DNA from: Syncephalis plumigaleata
Lineage: Eukaryota; Zoopagomycota; Zoopagomycetes; Zoopagales; Piptocephalidaceae
Assembly: GCA_025201365.1 (NCBI GenBank)
Contig: JAIXMF010000017.1
Span: forward strand, 248,001-312,000
Reading direction: 5' to 3'
Length of the DNA stretch: 64,000 nucleotides
Part shown: positions 52,904 through 64,000 of the stretch, piece after piece
Numbering within the stretch: the stretch's first letter is position 1
How the letters are laid out: each line of letters begins with the position of its first letter
Position numbers and translations under genes: made by a program
Notes under the pieces: generated by a model
Databases searched by the model: none
Seen by the model: the letters and a program-made list of their open reading frames with translations, nothing else
What the model was told of the DNA's origin: nothing

Positions 52904-53710
52904 TTAATGATGAGAAGATAGATTGGAGGTGTCTACCGTGACACCGAGTAGTTCAGATAGTTCTTTATCCAACAATGATTGTAATATCGATTGATCTCTA
53001 TTATAGAACCATACACCGGCATTGGCATCATAGTCATAGCGTTTGGGTCCACTATAATTAGTAGAACATGCATTAGTAATTGCATAATAGTTATTCATGT
53101 ACTCCATACTACATACCTAAGTGGCGATGATAGCCATATTTGTTTGTTAGGCGGTTGCTTATTCAATACAAATGTACCATGCTGTCCCAATTGTATGGTC
53201 AATACACCTTGCTATATACATAATAAACATTCAATACTCTTATCAGACTATTATAGTACTTTAGTATTTACCGAATAAGTAACATCATAGGATGGCTCGT
53301 TTAATTCCTCCATCAATTCTTCGAGGTAACACGTTAATGAATCTAGGGTTTCTTCTGAGCGTATTTCATATTCTCGGTTTGTTTGCTGACTACAACAAGC
53401 ATAACAGTGGTAAATAGATACTGCTAGGAATTACTTCAATTGATATGCTCGCTTACCTAATGTTAAATTGACGTGTCGTTGTATCGGTAGCCACTGAAGC
53501 TTGCACACTGAATGGTCGATATGTAGTATGGAACACTTGTACATTAGATATGGCGGTGAGTTGTGACATATACTTGTTTGGCAATAACCGATTCCTAGTT
53601 GATATCCACGATAATGTACGTAGTTGTGGTTGCCGTAATAAGACACGTCCAATTGTACTTGGACATGAGTTGACACGTCGTATTGCTGCTGATCGAATTA
53701 GAAAAGACAT
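52904..53710 (-). CDS. YFH1: Frataxin, mitochondrial iron-sulfur cluster assembly
   Basis: Minus-strand gene with four exons. [20 protein letters not shown] begins a long Arg/Ser/Leu-rich presequence. The mature domain reads [20 protein letters not shown], then [20 protein letters not shown], then [20 protein letters not shown], then [20 protein letters not shown], then [12 protein letters not shown]. The acidic first helix and the [18 protein letters not shown] core are diagnostic. It regulates sulfur transfer by the Nfs1-Isd11 complex in the matrix. Upstream in-frame codons begin with TTG, not ATG, so the start at 53,710 is preferred. Confidence 0.94.
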
Positions 53711-53860
53711 GATTACAAACAAGTAGGAAATAAAGAGAGGGGAAGGAATATGAAGTAATTAGAGATGATATCTCGTTATCAGTCATCAAATATATTCGTT
53801 AATTTTTTTTAATTTTTTTTATTACACGATTCCTTCTTCCTCTTCTCTTCTACATTCACT

Positions 53861-56634
53861 ATGGACGATTCACCGCTCTTACTCAATATCGTAGAGAGTG
53901 GACCAGTTAAGCAGGGTCGTGGTGGTAATCAGTCCAACAATCGTAAGCGTAAGAAGACAGGTCAACAGAATAGACAACCGTCATCGCAGGCTAAACCAGT
54001 ACAACAAACGACAACACATGTTGTATCGAAGAGTAGCACTCATAATACGCAGACGGCAACTGTATCAAATGGTAAACAAGATGGACCACGTCCATTGCAA
54101 TCATCCAATCAATGCCCGATTGGTTATTAAGTGCGGTTAAGAAGAATGTAGCTAGTGATGCGGCAGCAACACAAACTATCACCACTACCATTGATACTAC
54201 AACAGCGACAACTTCCAAATCGATTGAATCGTCTAGCATTAGTGAGGATAGTTCGATAGCAGCTACAACTCGTACACGAGATCAAACATCATCATTGTTC
54301 ACGGCCAATCCCACTGTACCAACTCGAGTGGATCGATGGAAGGCGGACAAGGCACGACAAGCTGATGGTTCCACCGCGACATCTGGCATTAGTAATGGTG
54401 TATTGGATGATAGAACATTCATAGGATAGGCTTGAATCATGACTAGTGCAACATTTGTCGGATAAAATGGATGTGCAACGACCAACTGGTATACAGCGAC
54501 ATATGTTACAGTCATTGTTTGGTGAAGCAACTAAGCATGACAATGATCGTGATGTTATTCTTCAATCGGAAACGGGTTCAGGCAAGACACTCGCCTATCT
54601 ACTGCCAATTGTGCATCAGTTGCTTGAAGCCACGCCTACATTGCCGTATAGTTCGGTGACGGGAGCGACAGCACGTACGAATCTACGTTCATTGGGTACC
54701 ATGGCGTGTATACTGACACCTACACGCGAGTTGGCTCGACAAGTTTACACGGTGCTAGAACGCTATTACAATATAAAAGCAGCAATGGTAATGGTAATAG
54801 TAATGGTGGTGATGGTAATGATGATGTCACTACACGTCGACTACACTGGATTGTACCGGGTCTAGTGAGCGGTGGTGATAAGCGACAATCGGAAAAGGCT
54901 CGTCTACGCAAGGGAGTCACGATTCTAGTGTGTACACCGGGTAGATTGCTGGATCACCTGCAGAATACGCAATCATTTGAAGTGGGTCAACTTCGCTGGC
55001 TAGTACTCGATGAAGCGGATCGACTATTGGATCTAGGATTCGAGGATACATTGTTGACAATTATCAACTTGATCAAGGAGCGATCGGCATTCGGCGGTGA
55101 TCGTGTAGCGATGAAGAGAAGGATAAAACGATACAACATCTACAGTCGACACTAAGACAGCGACGTCAAATTATTCTATGTTCGGCAACACTACAATCGA
55201 ACGTTCGTCAATTGGCGGGACAAAGTCTTACGCGTCCCATACTAATTAAAGGCAAGAAAGGAGATGCGAATGCCATTGAATCGGGTCGATTTGCTACTAG
55301 CGACAACACCGATACAACTCTGGATGACTATGGTAATGGCGAATCTATGGCATCCAGTCTAGCGGGTGCTGCACCTGAACAACTACGCCAATCGTACGTG
55401 GTTGTACCGGCCAAACTACGACTAGTGACGCTGTGCGCCTTTCTAAAATCAGCATTTGGCGTGTCAGGTGTACGATGTGAACAGCGTAAAAACAAACTGG
55501 TCATCTTCTTGTCATGTTGCAGTTCAGTCGATTTTATTTACAAACTATTAGGGGAAATCGGTAAAGAAGCAGCTAATAATACGTCAAGCAGCAAATCGAA
55601 ACCAACTACTACTTCGACAAGCGGTAGTTCCAGTCAAAGTGAAGATAGTGAAGCTGATGAAGATGAGACCAAATCAACCAATACTACCAAATCATCATCA
55701 GCGGTACCCATTGCTTTGATGGGCAGCTTATTACCTAATATACCGTTGTATAAACTACATGGTAATATGCCGCAGAATGATCGTAGTCGTGTCTATACCG
55801 AGTTCTGTGCAGCATCCAAGGGTGTACTTGTGTGCACGGATGTAGCAGCTCGTGGTTTGCACTTGCCACAAGTGGATCAAATTGTACAATATGATGTGCC
55901 ATGCGATATACGTGACTACGCACATCGTGTGGGTAGAACGGCACGTCTAGGCAAAGAGGGCGATGCATTGCTATTCCTACTACCGAGTGAGATGGCCTAC
56001 GTTGATATATTGAAGGGACAAGGCATGCAAACCATCTTGGTGGCGATGGAGGATATACTCGGTCGATTAACGAGCAGCAACAGACGTAGTGACTATGAAC
56101 AGGTGGCGACACACTTACAATTGCAATTCGAACGCTGGGTACTAAGTCAAGCTGAGGTAAGTATCTTTTAGACATTAGTATTGATGAAATGACTAATCAA
56201 TTGTTTATCGATGATAGGCGGCACGATTAGCACGAGAAGCGTTTACAGCTCATGTACGTGCGTATGCCACACATGCTGCCTCCGAGAAACACATATTCCA
56301 TGTAAAGTTTCTGCATCTTGGTCATTTAGCCAAGAGTTTCGGATTACGCGAGGCACCGAATCAAGTGAGCGCCAGTCAGAAGAAACGTCGTGTGAAGGAG
56401 GTGGGCAAACTAAAGCAAAGTGCCGAGGAACGATTCGCGGAGCGTAAGAAGCGCGGTGGACCATTCGAACGACCACAAGCACCCAAGGAGCGGGATAGTG
56501 CCACTGAAGCACGTCGTATCATGCAAGCGGCAGCTAAACGAGCACACAACGACGAGTTTGCCATTGTATCAGATACACGAGCATTATTGGCATCATCATC
56601 GGCACATCTTAAAAAACGACAACGACAACGATGA
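53861..56634 (+). CDS. DBP7: DEAD-box RNA helicase Dbp7 (DDX31)
   Basis: It starts [20 protein letters not shown] with a basic disordered N-terminus. Helicase motifs appear in order: Q motif [11 protein letters not shown], motif [16 protein letters not shown], Ia [51 protein letters not shown], then [45 protein letters not shown], and [22 protein letters not shown]. The final exon encodes the conserved C-terminal [18 protein letters not shown]-like segment and a basic tail. These features, the acidic insert between motifs and the ending are those of Dbp7, required for early 60S subunit assembly in the nucleolus. Five one-base frame changes lie at about 54,110, 54,430, 54,440, 54,780 and 55,115. 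One intron lies near 56,158-56,217. Confidence 0.9.
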
Positions 56635-56730
56635 TGATAGTAATAATAATAATAAGCGATTAGTCAATAGTCAATAAATGAAATAATAGAATAGGGTTAT
56701 TTATTTATTAATTATTTGTTAGTCGTTTGT

Positions 56731-58337
56731 TTACGATTTGATAAATCCATGTACGGCTAATGCACACGTTAATCTACTCTCTGTATCGTATTCGCCTAAA
56801 AGTGCATCAGATGCTGTACTACTCGTAAGTAACTGTGCTAGATCCCATACACGAATCTGTCCCGATGATGAAATGGTAATGACCACAGTGGGATGATCAT
56901 TTGATGCTGATGGCAATATGGCCAAATCCTTGATACTATTACAATTATTTAAGCATCATGTACTAGCAATTTAATTAATGCTATACAACTTACCGTGCAT
57001 TATGAGCCTCCATCTCACAGAGTGGTTTGTCTTTATCGGCATGATAGATACGTAGACGTTTATCATCACCGCCTACTACCAATAGTTCATCGCCTGACTC
57101 GCAATTCTCGTATATTGAAGACAGTGCAGTGTAGTGCGTGTAGTAAAAGTACGACATACTTTAGCATCCTAGTAGAGTAATAATGATAATGAATATATAT
57201 AATATAATGTAATATGCTATTACAATACTTACTGCCGTATTATAGATGTCGATGTTTCGTCCACTCACTACAGCTATGTTTACCACTTGGACTCCATCGT
57301 ACGATATTACCCGCTGTACACACATCATACATGTTTATAGTATTAATAAAGATAGATGACTATGTAATTACATACAAATGATAGTACATACCTTGTCTTA
57401 GCTTAGTGGAAGTTAGCTTACCACCAATAGTAAGATCCCAACTGCGTAGTGTTCTATCGGCTCCTACCGAGAGTGCCACTCTACCAGTGGGATGAACATC
57501 GGCACAATGAATGGCACCACTAATTCATGATGAATACTATATAAGCTACTAAGATGATATTACATAAATACTACACTTACGTATGTCCTTTAAGTACTCT
57601 TAAGCATTCCCAATCCTTAGTACGCCAAATGCATAGTTTACCATCTTCACCCGTACTAATCATGTGTGTCTTATTAAAGAATGCCAGCGTAGTAATGGTG
57701 CCTATAAGTATTGATTAGTTAGTTAGTTAATCAATCAATGATAATGATCTACTTACCATCATGATGCATCAGTGTTCCCAACTCCTTTCTATTCTTTAAA
57801 TCGTATAATCTAATCACTCAATTAATAATGGATATATTAATGCTATTGTCATATGCTTACTTGATAAGTTCATCAGTACTGCCAGTTGCTAGATAATTGC
57901 CACCTGCTCCCACTGCTTTTAGACAGCCAATATGAGCGGGAAATGCAAATACAGGTTTAAATTGTAGCTAATAATGTGTAATAATATATACTATTAGTAT
58001 GAATGAATGAATGAATGAATGAATACATATTACTTACACGACTGGATGATGTCTTATCCTCCTCGTTAGCATCGTTCCAGTAGACATCAATGCCATATAA
58101 AAGTCGTTCATATGAACCGGTAACTACTCGAAAGTAGCTATGATCTACGGTATTTGGTTCTGTAGGTGTAGCAGTTGTGCTACTAGTTGCCTCATTCTTT
58201 TTAGTGACTGAACGAAGATCTTCACTAGTAGTAGTAGTTTCCGTCTTTTGTCGCTTAGTCCTTTTATCTTTCTGCTTCTGCTGCTGCTGCTTCTTATTCC
58301 TTTTACCACTACCTCCTTGTTTAGTAACTTCCACCAT
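56731..58337 (-). CDS. MAK11: WD40 protein, Mak11/PAK1IP1 family
   Basis: Minus-strand gene with about eight exons. MVEVTKQGGSGKRNKKQQQQ opens a Lys/Gln-rich nuclear-signal-like N-terminus, followed by FRVVTGSYERLLYGIDV, then FAFPAHIGCLKAVGAGGNYL, ATGSTDELI, MHHDGTITTLAFFNKTHMIS, TGEDGKLCIWRTKDWECLRV, DVHPTGRVALSVGADRTLRS, and ends VWDLAQLLTSSTASDALLGE and TCALAVHGFIKS. The spacing of repeats and phrases such as GSYERLLYG and HPTGR-ALSVGADRTLR-WDL are those of PAK1IP1/Mak11, a nucleolar factor for 60S subunit production. It is tail to tail with DBP7. Confidence 0.88.
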
Positions 58338-58462
58338 ATTGCTGTATAGAAATAGTATGAATATTGCTGCTAGGAATACACAACAAATAGGAATGAAAGA
58401 GTAGATGGAATATGAAGAATGTCAAAAAAAAGAAAAATAAAATAATGTGTGCTACCGAATAA

Positions 58463-59736
58463 ATGAAAAAAGTGTCAGAATGTGATACGCTTTGTTGTTC
58501 ATTATTTAATAGTAAACTTATTCTTCATGCATTACGGAATCTAAACTCGTTGTCTCCTCTGGTATTAGCTCATTCTAGGAGGAACACGACTCGTAATCTA
58601 TTGTGCTGTGTACAACAATCTATTAGACAACAACTACAACAAAAGTATAGTAGTAGAGTAGAAATAGTAGCAACGGTGTAGAGCGTGATTCCTTGCCAAA
58701 GACTGCGGAACAAGCGAGCCTACGTAAGAACGCGGGTATTCATCGATTACCGCATGCCGCACTTGCAGCTACTTGACGAGTTATAGCACATCCGACGAGG
58801 ATATCAATGTGGCGAGTCATCATCGAGGATTACGTGAAGCCACGGCCATACACTTTCCGCGTACTGCACATCAGCGGTATCCCCGCTACAGGGTCGCATG
58901 CTACGTACACTAGCGAGTATCACGGGTGCCAAACGTATATTGGAGTTGGGCTGCTTCACCGGACAGAGTGCACTATGGTTGGCGGAGGGTGCCATAGAGG
59001 GAGCACGACGTAGAGGAATGGATCCCGCTAGTGTGGAAGTGATCACTTGTGAGCGAGATGAAGCGGCTGCCACTGTTGCACGCGATTGGATTGCTCAAGC
59101 TAAACTAGAAGCTCAAATTACAGTAATACTTGGACAAGCGGATACATGTAAGTCAACAATGATGCACAGTAATAAGAAAGAGAAAGAGTAATAAGTGATG
59201 ATTAGATTGTATCAACTAGATGAGCAAAAACCATTTGACTTGATATTCCTAGGTAAGTGTATACTACTCATGATATATATAAATATGCTATAATGCCGTA
59301 TTAATCATGCAATAATGTAGATGCCAATAAAAGTGGCTATATCCTACATTTGAATATTATACTGGAGCGTAATCTACTAACCGATTATGGATTTATTATT
59401 GCAGACAATGGTAATATACACATGTATGTATATATTTGTACGACTACTAATAGTCATGCTATCTAGTATTATTTCGAGGAGATACTGTACGTGTAGCCAA
59501 TGAATTAGGCGAACTATTCATACCATCGTATAATGATAATTATGAATCTACAAGGAGGATCACACTAATGACACAGCAACATCACTGGACATGGAGTGTA
59601 ATAGACGATCTATATACGACGTGCTGCCACCGACATGCATCGATTCAATAGTTACGTGGCTAGTGATCCACGCGTTGAATCATTAATATGGCCATTATTC
59701 GATGGGTTAAATATTATACAAAAGCGTTTACCTTGA
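58463..59736 (+). CDS. SAM-dependent O-methyltransferase (class of caffeoyl-CoA/catechol type)
   Basis: The methyltransferase part carries ITGAKRILELGCFTGQSALW (SAM-binding motif I), ARDWIAQAKLEAQITVILGQ, KPFDLIFLDANKSGYI (metal and substrate Asp), IADNVLFRGDTVR, and the final FNSYVASDPRVESLIWPLFD, GLNIIQKRLP. This is the OMT family 3 fold, a small-molecule methyltransferase using a divalent metal. The N-terminal region is split by one-base changes near 58,760 and 58,895; my start at 58,463 (a Leu/Arg/Ser-rich stretch, possibly a presequence) is tentative. Its methyl acceptor is unknown. Confidence 0.72.
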
Positions 59737-59969
59737 CTATTTACTGTTTATTATACTGTTATCATTAAATTATACTGCCATAAAAGATATTAGATAATAG
59801 ATTATTGATGTACTATTGCGTAAACACACACACACATACAGTACATATGTACATATGCATAACTAATGGATAATGACACTGTTTGTATTATCACAAGATG
59901 TCCTTTGTTATCAATCTTGTTTATTGTCTATAAATAGTGACCTATCATTATGATCATAATTAACAGGAA
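59737..59969. other. Short intergenic region
   Basis: AT-rich, including a CA run (about 59,826-59,837). No gene seen. Confidence 0.4.
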
Positions 59970-60186
59970 TGGCTGAATGGCGAATAAATAAGCAATGGTC
60001 ATGGTCAGGTGTGTACCCTCACTTCATTACCTGATCTTTTTCTATCTTCTCCTTCATCTTCTTTATCGTCATCTGCTTCATAAGCTCATACCCTATGACA
60101 CGTACAGTGAGGAGACGTTCGCCGAACGTATTTTCCGTCGTATTAACGGGGCTACTGCGGTCACTGGACCTCCCACCGTAAGATAA
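59970..60186 (+). CDS. Possible small two-exon gene
   Basis: MAEWRINKQWSWS followed by a GTGTGT donor, a CT-rich intron-like stretch and an exon reading LIPYDTYSEETFAERIFRRI, then NGATAVTGPPTVR. The second exon looks biased like coding sequence (GCCGAACGTATT, CGTCGTATT) and stops 15 bases before the LRR gene candidate start. I do not recognise the family; the SEETFAERIF stretch is only faintly like small mitochondrial outer-membrane proteins. It could also be the 5' part of the LRR gene. Confidence 0.3.
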
Positions 60187-60201
60187 ATAGTACCACGCTT
60201 A

Positions 60202-61020
60202 ATGGCAACTGGTACGTGCTCAGAAGACGGGTGTACTCTCGTTGTCAAACGGTAAACTAAAGGAGTTACCGGATATCTACGAGGCGGAACTACGCTCACT
60301 CGATCTAACTCGTAATCTATTGAAAACACTGTAAGTATCCTCTCTATCTTTCTTCTCTTTTACTTCGCACTCATTCGTTATATTCTATGATTGTAGACCA
60401 GATGAATTTGGTCAATTGGCCGCTCATCTACGCCATCTCACCCTTACGGATAATCGATTTGCTGAACTGCCTAGGTAGTGGCACAGTTAACTCGTTTGGA
60501 AACACTCGATATCAGTGGTAATCGACTCACCTCCGTGACATCTTTTCCATTCGAGGATTTGGTGCAGTTGCGCGTGTTAAAGCTGGCACGTAATCGATTG
60601 CGTACGTTGCCGGCACGTATCGGTGCATTGAACATTTGCGCGAGTTAGACGTGTCAGAGAATGAGATTGATTCGTTGCCACCGAATCTTGCTGATGCATT
60701 GGCACTCGAAGAGGTACGCTGTGTTAACAACCAGTTGAAGGAGGTGCCAACATCATGGAAACGTATGAAGGCGTGAAAGTATTGCGACTAGACAACAATC
60801 AACTAATCAAATTCCCCGGTGAGATACTACGCGATACACCTGTGGTTGTTGTGTCAATTACCGATAATCCCCTACGTGAAGAGGATTTCCATCGACTAGA
60901 AGGTTACGAGGAGGTGAGTTTGTTATTGAATAATGATTAATAGATTATATGACTAATAATAGGATACACTAGTATTCGGAACGACGTAAAGATCGATGTA
61001 ATCAATTCCTACGAGGATAA
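60202..61020 (+). CDS. Leucine-rich repeat protein, LRRC57-like
   Basis: A run of LRR units: AQKTGVLSLSNGKLKELPDI, LRSLDLTRNLLKTLPDEFG, LRHLTLTDNRFAELPR, LTRLETLDISGNRLTSV, LRVLKLARNRLRTLPARIG, LRELDVSENEIDSLPPNLAD, EEVRCVNNQLKEVPTSW, VKVLRLDNNQLIKFPGEILR, and the capping end VVVVSITDNPLREEDFHRLE, GYEE, finishing near RRKDRCNQFLRG. The opening AQKTGVL and the closing EGYE segment are those of LRRC57-type proteins, often N-myristoylated in animals. The N-terminus here (about 60,202) is unclear, so myristoylation cannot be judged. At least three one-base frame changes occur (near 60,475, 60,640 and 60,765). Confidence 0.72.
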
Positions 61021-62007
61021 TACTAATGAATGGGATAGAAGCAAAGCGATATTCCCGTTGTAGCCTTATTAGTTTATACATTATATTACTATTACAAGTA
61101 TTATTACTATTATCATTATTGTAATGAACTAACCATTTAATAGATCATTATAACTAGTAGTATGTGAGTATACAATGTAAGCAAATGAATTTATTAATAT
61201 CAATAATGGTAAAGAGGAGATATGATATGATATGTGATTATGATGTGATCCACCAACTCGTATTATGTATGACAGTCGTATACAATCAACATCATATTAT
61301 TGCATGAATGACACGCGAATGTAGTTGTAGAATACGCGATGTATGATGATCTCACATTACTATTATTAGTGACTACTACACTTTATAGGATTGTCATGTA
61401 CTATGTCAATGTTGTTGTTGGAATAGCTGTATGAATTATATATGACAATGATAATGACAAGTCGTAGATTGTGTAATACTAAAAGAATACGAAAGGATAA
61501 TATATGGTAACGCAACGAAAAATGCAAGCTTTTTTAGTAAACAAAATTTGTAGGAGAGGAATTGCATGTTTGTATGATTTTTTGCAGAGATGAATGAAAG
61601 AGAGAGTAAGTAGAACGTCAACCAAAAGAGTTACAAAAGAACGCAAATAGCCAGAGGGAACATAATAGGAGGAAATGTAGTAAAATAATAATAATAATGG
61701 ATAATGAATAATGAATAGAGGATAATAGTAAATGAATAATAGTAAATGAGTAAATACACGCGTATTTGCTGCCATATCTAATCTAAATATTGAGAAAAGC
61801 ATAGTAGTAAATAGCTGCTTTCTACCTTATCTACTACTATTACTATTACTATTACTATATTACTGAGAGAATGCTCGTATATGCTCATCATTCAGTGCGA
61901 ATAAAAGTGAATGATGTTGTTGATGGTAATGGATCATATCATATCATATCATATCATACGTGTTTAGTTGATCAATCCACACATATGACGCGTATGACAC
62001 ACTATGC
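61021..62007. other. Intergenic region between convergent LRR and GATA genes
   Basis: About 1 kb, strongly AT-rich. It contains a five-copy ATCAT repeat (61,933-61,957) and ATT/AAT runs (61,690-61,740). Minus-strand open frames of 61 to 107 codons are Leu/Tyr/Phe-rich AT noise. Confidence 0.5.
61933..61957. repeat. (ATCAT)5 tandem repeat
   Basis: Five perfect five-base units downstream of the GATA gene. Confidence 0.9.
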
Positions 62008-63914
62008 TTAACGCTCTTTACCTGGTACAGAGAAGCGTTTCTTTAGTGGTGCAGGTACAAATGATGATGCATTATTACTGCGAGTGCCTGTCGTCGATGT
62101 AGATCCGGATGTTGATGCCGATTTCTTCGTTGATGACATGTTCAATACACCGATCGTTTCACTCTCTGGTGAACTTGATGTCTTACCGACTTCCCGTTGT
62201 AATGGTGCAAGTGGAGAACGAGTGTCGCCATTATTATTATAATGACCATGATTCGATCGTGAATGTGGTGTCGATGTCGTTGTCTTACTCGTGCCGTGTT
62301 TACGATCATTATCATCGGCAGTTGCTGGACTAGAGGATGTTGAGCGTGCACCCGCTGAATGATTACCACCAGCACCACTAGCACTAGCACTATTACTAGG
62401 TGAACCTGTAACACCTTGTAGAATCTTGCCATGTTTCCATTTAACACCACACGCATTACATAGTGTACCTAGTGATATTCATAGATCAATGACAATTAGT
62501 TAGTATTTATCACTAATAGATTAACAACACGATAGGACATACCTGCACCTTGTGGACCACGACGCCACATGGGTGTATTCTTACAATTGCAGTACATGCA
62601 CTTCTTTGTACCCGATGTACTGGGTGTCGTCATGCTGTTGGATTCGTGTAATGATGCGCTATTACCACTTGCAGCAGTTGATCCTGTTGATTTCTTTGAT
62701 TTCTTAGGTGATGTGCCTGAATTCAATAATAATAATAATCGATTAGTTGTTTTATCAATTCATCCCATTTATTACTTACCTGTAGATTTGGGTTTCTTAG
62801 TAGAACGACGATTATCTGGTGTTGACAATTGCTATACAAATTAAATGTTAGATATATAAATAAATATATCAAATCATATCAATATAACTTACCGATACAT
62901 CTGATGTTCTTTTTTTGGGTGTTTTACTCAGTTTTGCCGGATTAATACTGCCTGCACCGCCATCTCTACCGCCATATAATGCAATACAATCGTCGTTGCC
63001 TATTCGATTACCAAGAATCTGTTATAATATTAGTATTGTAAATTACATACGTGTTATGGGGAATAATAACTTACATCAGCTAGTGTGGGTGGTTTATCGA
63101 ATGCCATGTGCATAGGACCTAGTGCTTCGTCAAGATTCACTTGTATATCCTTGACTAGACGCTGAATCGCCTTCTCTTGATCGCCTGATGCAGCACGAAT
63201 GGCCTGCCATAACTCTTCTGACACCTCGAGAAATGCATTGTAATATGTTGTCCCGGTGATTTCGATAGTACATCACCATTGGAATGCGGTAGACAGAATG
63301 TGGCAATAACCTTGATATGACAAATAATCATATGGATTAGTCATACGAATCTCGCTTACTAATCATTCACTCATCTATGAATATTCCTATTTACTTACCT
63401 CATACGGTGCTGACATGGTCAATGCTTCTATTACCGCGTCATCTGGTAGAAGCCAACGATCTGTAGGATTCTCGCGGAACTCAAACACTAGTTGATAATT
63501 AGTACTAGCAGCAGTATCGGTGGTGCTAGCCTCAGTCATGGTAGTGTCACCGTGTCTATCCGTATCACTGATGGTTGACGCTGATGATTGAGATGGAACA
63601 CGGAAGAAGCGAGTATCGGGAAACATATGAGGACCTATTACAACGGTGCAGCTACCCACTAGTTCTGGTTCTTTGGCGGGAGCATGATCTCTACGATTTG
63701 ACGATGCTCCTTCCACTTCATGATCGATATTACTACTAGCATCAGTGGTAGTAGTAGTAGTAGCTGCTGCTGTTGTTGCTACGCTAGATGCGCTATGGTC
63801 CTGCGAAATACTTGGCACATAGGGTTTAAAGAGGGCCGTTGTCCATGCTTGGCGCGATTGAGTGAGTGAGAGGAAGAGTAGGCTGTTATTGCTAATATCA
63901 CTGTAGAAGGTCAT
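62008..63914 (-). CDS. GATA-type zinc-finger protein
   Basis: Minus-strand gene with about six exons starting MTFYSDISNNSLLFLSLTQS. The N-terminal half has Thr/Ala/Ser-rich linkers and a folded-looking segment (CTVVIGPHMFPDTRFFRVPS, then YQLVFEFRENPTDRWLLPDD, then EVSEELWQAIRAASGDQEKA). A Lys/Ser/Pro-rich stretch follows (KSKKSTGSTAASGNS), then a single GATA finger CMYCNCKNTPMWRRGPQGAG, splice, TLCNACGVKWKHGKIL. The Cys-x2-Cys-x17-Cys-x2-Cys spacing is that of class IV fungal GATA factors. The tail is Ser/Thr-rich, ending KRFSVPGKER. A DNA-binding regulator is likely, target unknown. One frame change near 63,265 splits the second exon. Confidence 0.85.
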
Positions 63915-64000
63915 AAGTCAATATCAATAGGTAGAGAAAGTGAGATAAAGAAAGAAAGAAAGAAAGAAAAGTAGAACGAGTAAGGCTCGCTTTGTTCTAT

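Noticed and set aside
55735-56175. 146-codon minus-strand open frame
   Set aside because: Antisense to the C-terminal helicase domain of DBP7, which is certain.

Overview
The window is a gene-dense nuclear segment of a fungus. About 30 protein genes lie on both strands. Most are broken by short introns (roughly 45 to 100 bases, GTAAGT-like donors, CTAAC/CTAAT-like branch sites, mostly TAG acceptors), and many starts follow CT-rich tracts. An SPX-SLC13 phosphate transporter, a Nha1-type Na+/H+ antiporter, an SLS1-like mitochondrial protein, a Utp30 homologue and an AP-3 beta subunit fit Fungi. An Aph-1 gamma-secretase subunit and a RUS/DUF647 protein are not typical of Ascomycota or Basidiomycota, so I infer an early-diverging lineage. 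I cannot name the genus.

Layout. 0-10.3 kb: start of an unidentified minus-strand gene, SLS1-like, UTP30-like, VPS28, APH1 (minus), AP-3 beta. 10.4 kb: tRNA-Thr(AGU). 11.9-19 kb: PMC1-type Ca2+-ATPase and poly(A)-binding protein. 20-22.3 kb: Na+/H+ antiporter (minus), then 3 kb without a clear gene. 25.5-29.9 kb: glucosidase II beta and Rab GDI (minus). 30.7-33.3 kb: an accessory-looking stretch with two secreted orphan proteins and a remnant of a TnpB/Fanzor-like nuclease gene. 33.6-36 kb: NDUFB8, NME6-like kinase, QCR9. 36.3-45 kb: type II PI 4-kinase (minus), OHCU decarboxylase, POP2/CAF1 (minus), eIF2B beta, TIM8 (minus), followed by a 3 kb gene-poor gap. 48-64 kb: PHO91-like transporter, RUS protein, frataxin (minus), DBP7, MAK11-like (minus), O-methyltransferase, LRR protein, GATA-finger protein (minus).

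Functional themes, inferred from family membership, are mitochondrial biogenesis (SLS1, NDUFB8, QCR9, TIM8, frataxin, NME6-like), endomembrane sorting and quality control (VPS28, Aph-1, AP-3 beta, GDI, PI4K2, glucosidase II beta), ion and phosphate homeostasis (Ca2+-ATPase, antiporter, SPX transporter) and RNA or ribosome metabolism (PABP, POP2, UTP30, DBP7, MAK11, eIF2B beta).

A striking property of the sequence is that many conserved single-copy genes are interrupted by single-base frame changes. Every one whose direction I could settle is what one lost base would give, and most sites are explained by shortening a run of identical bases. This points to consensus deletions in the assembly rather than mass pseudogenisation. 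Gene spans below therefore run across such breaks.
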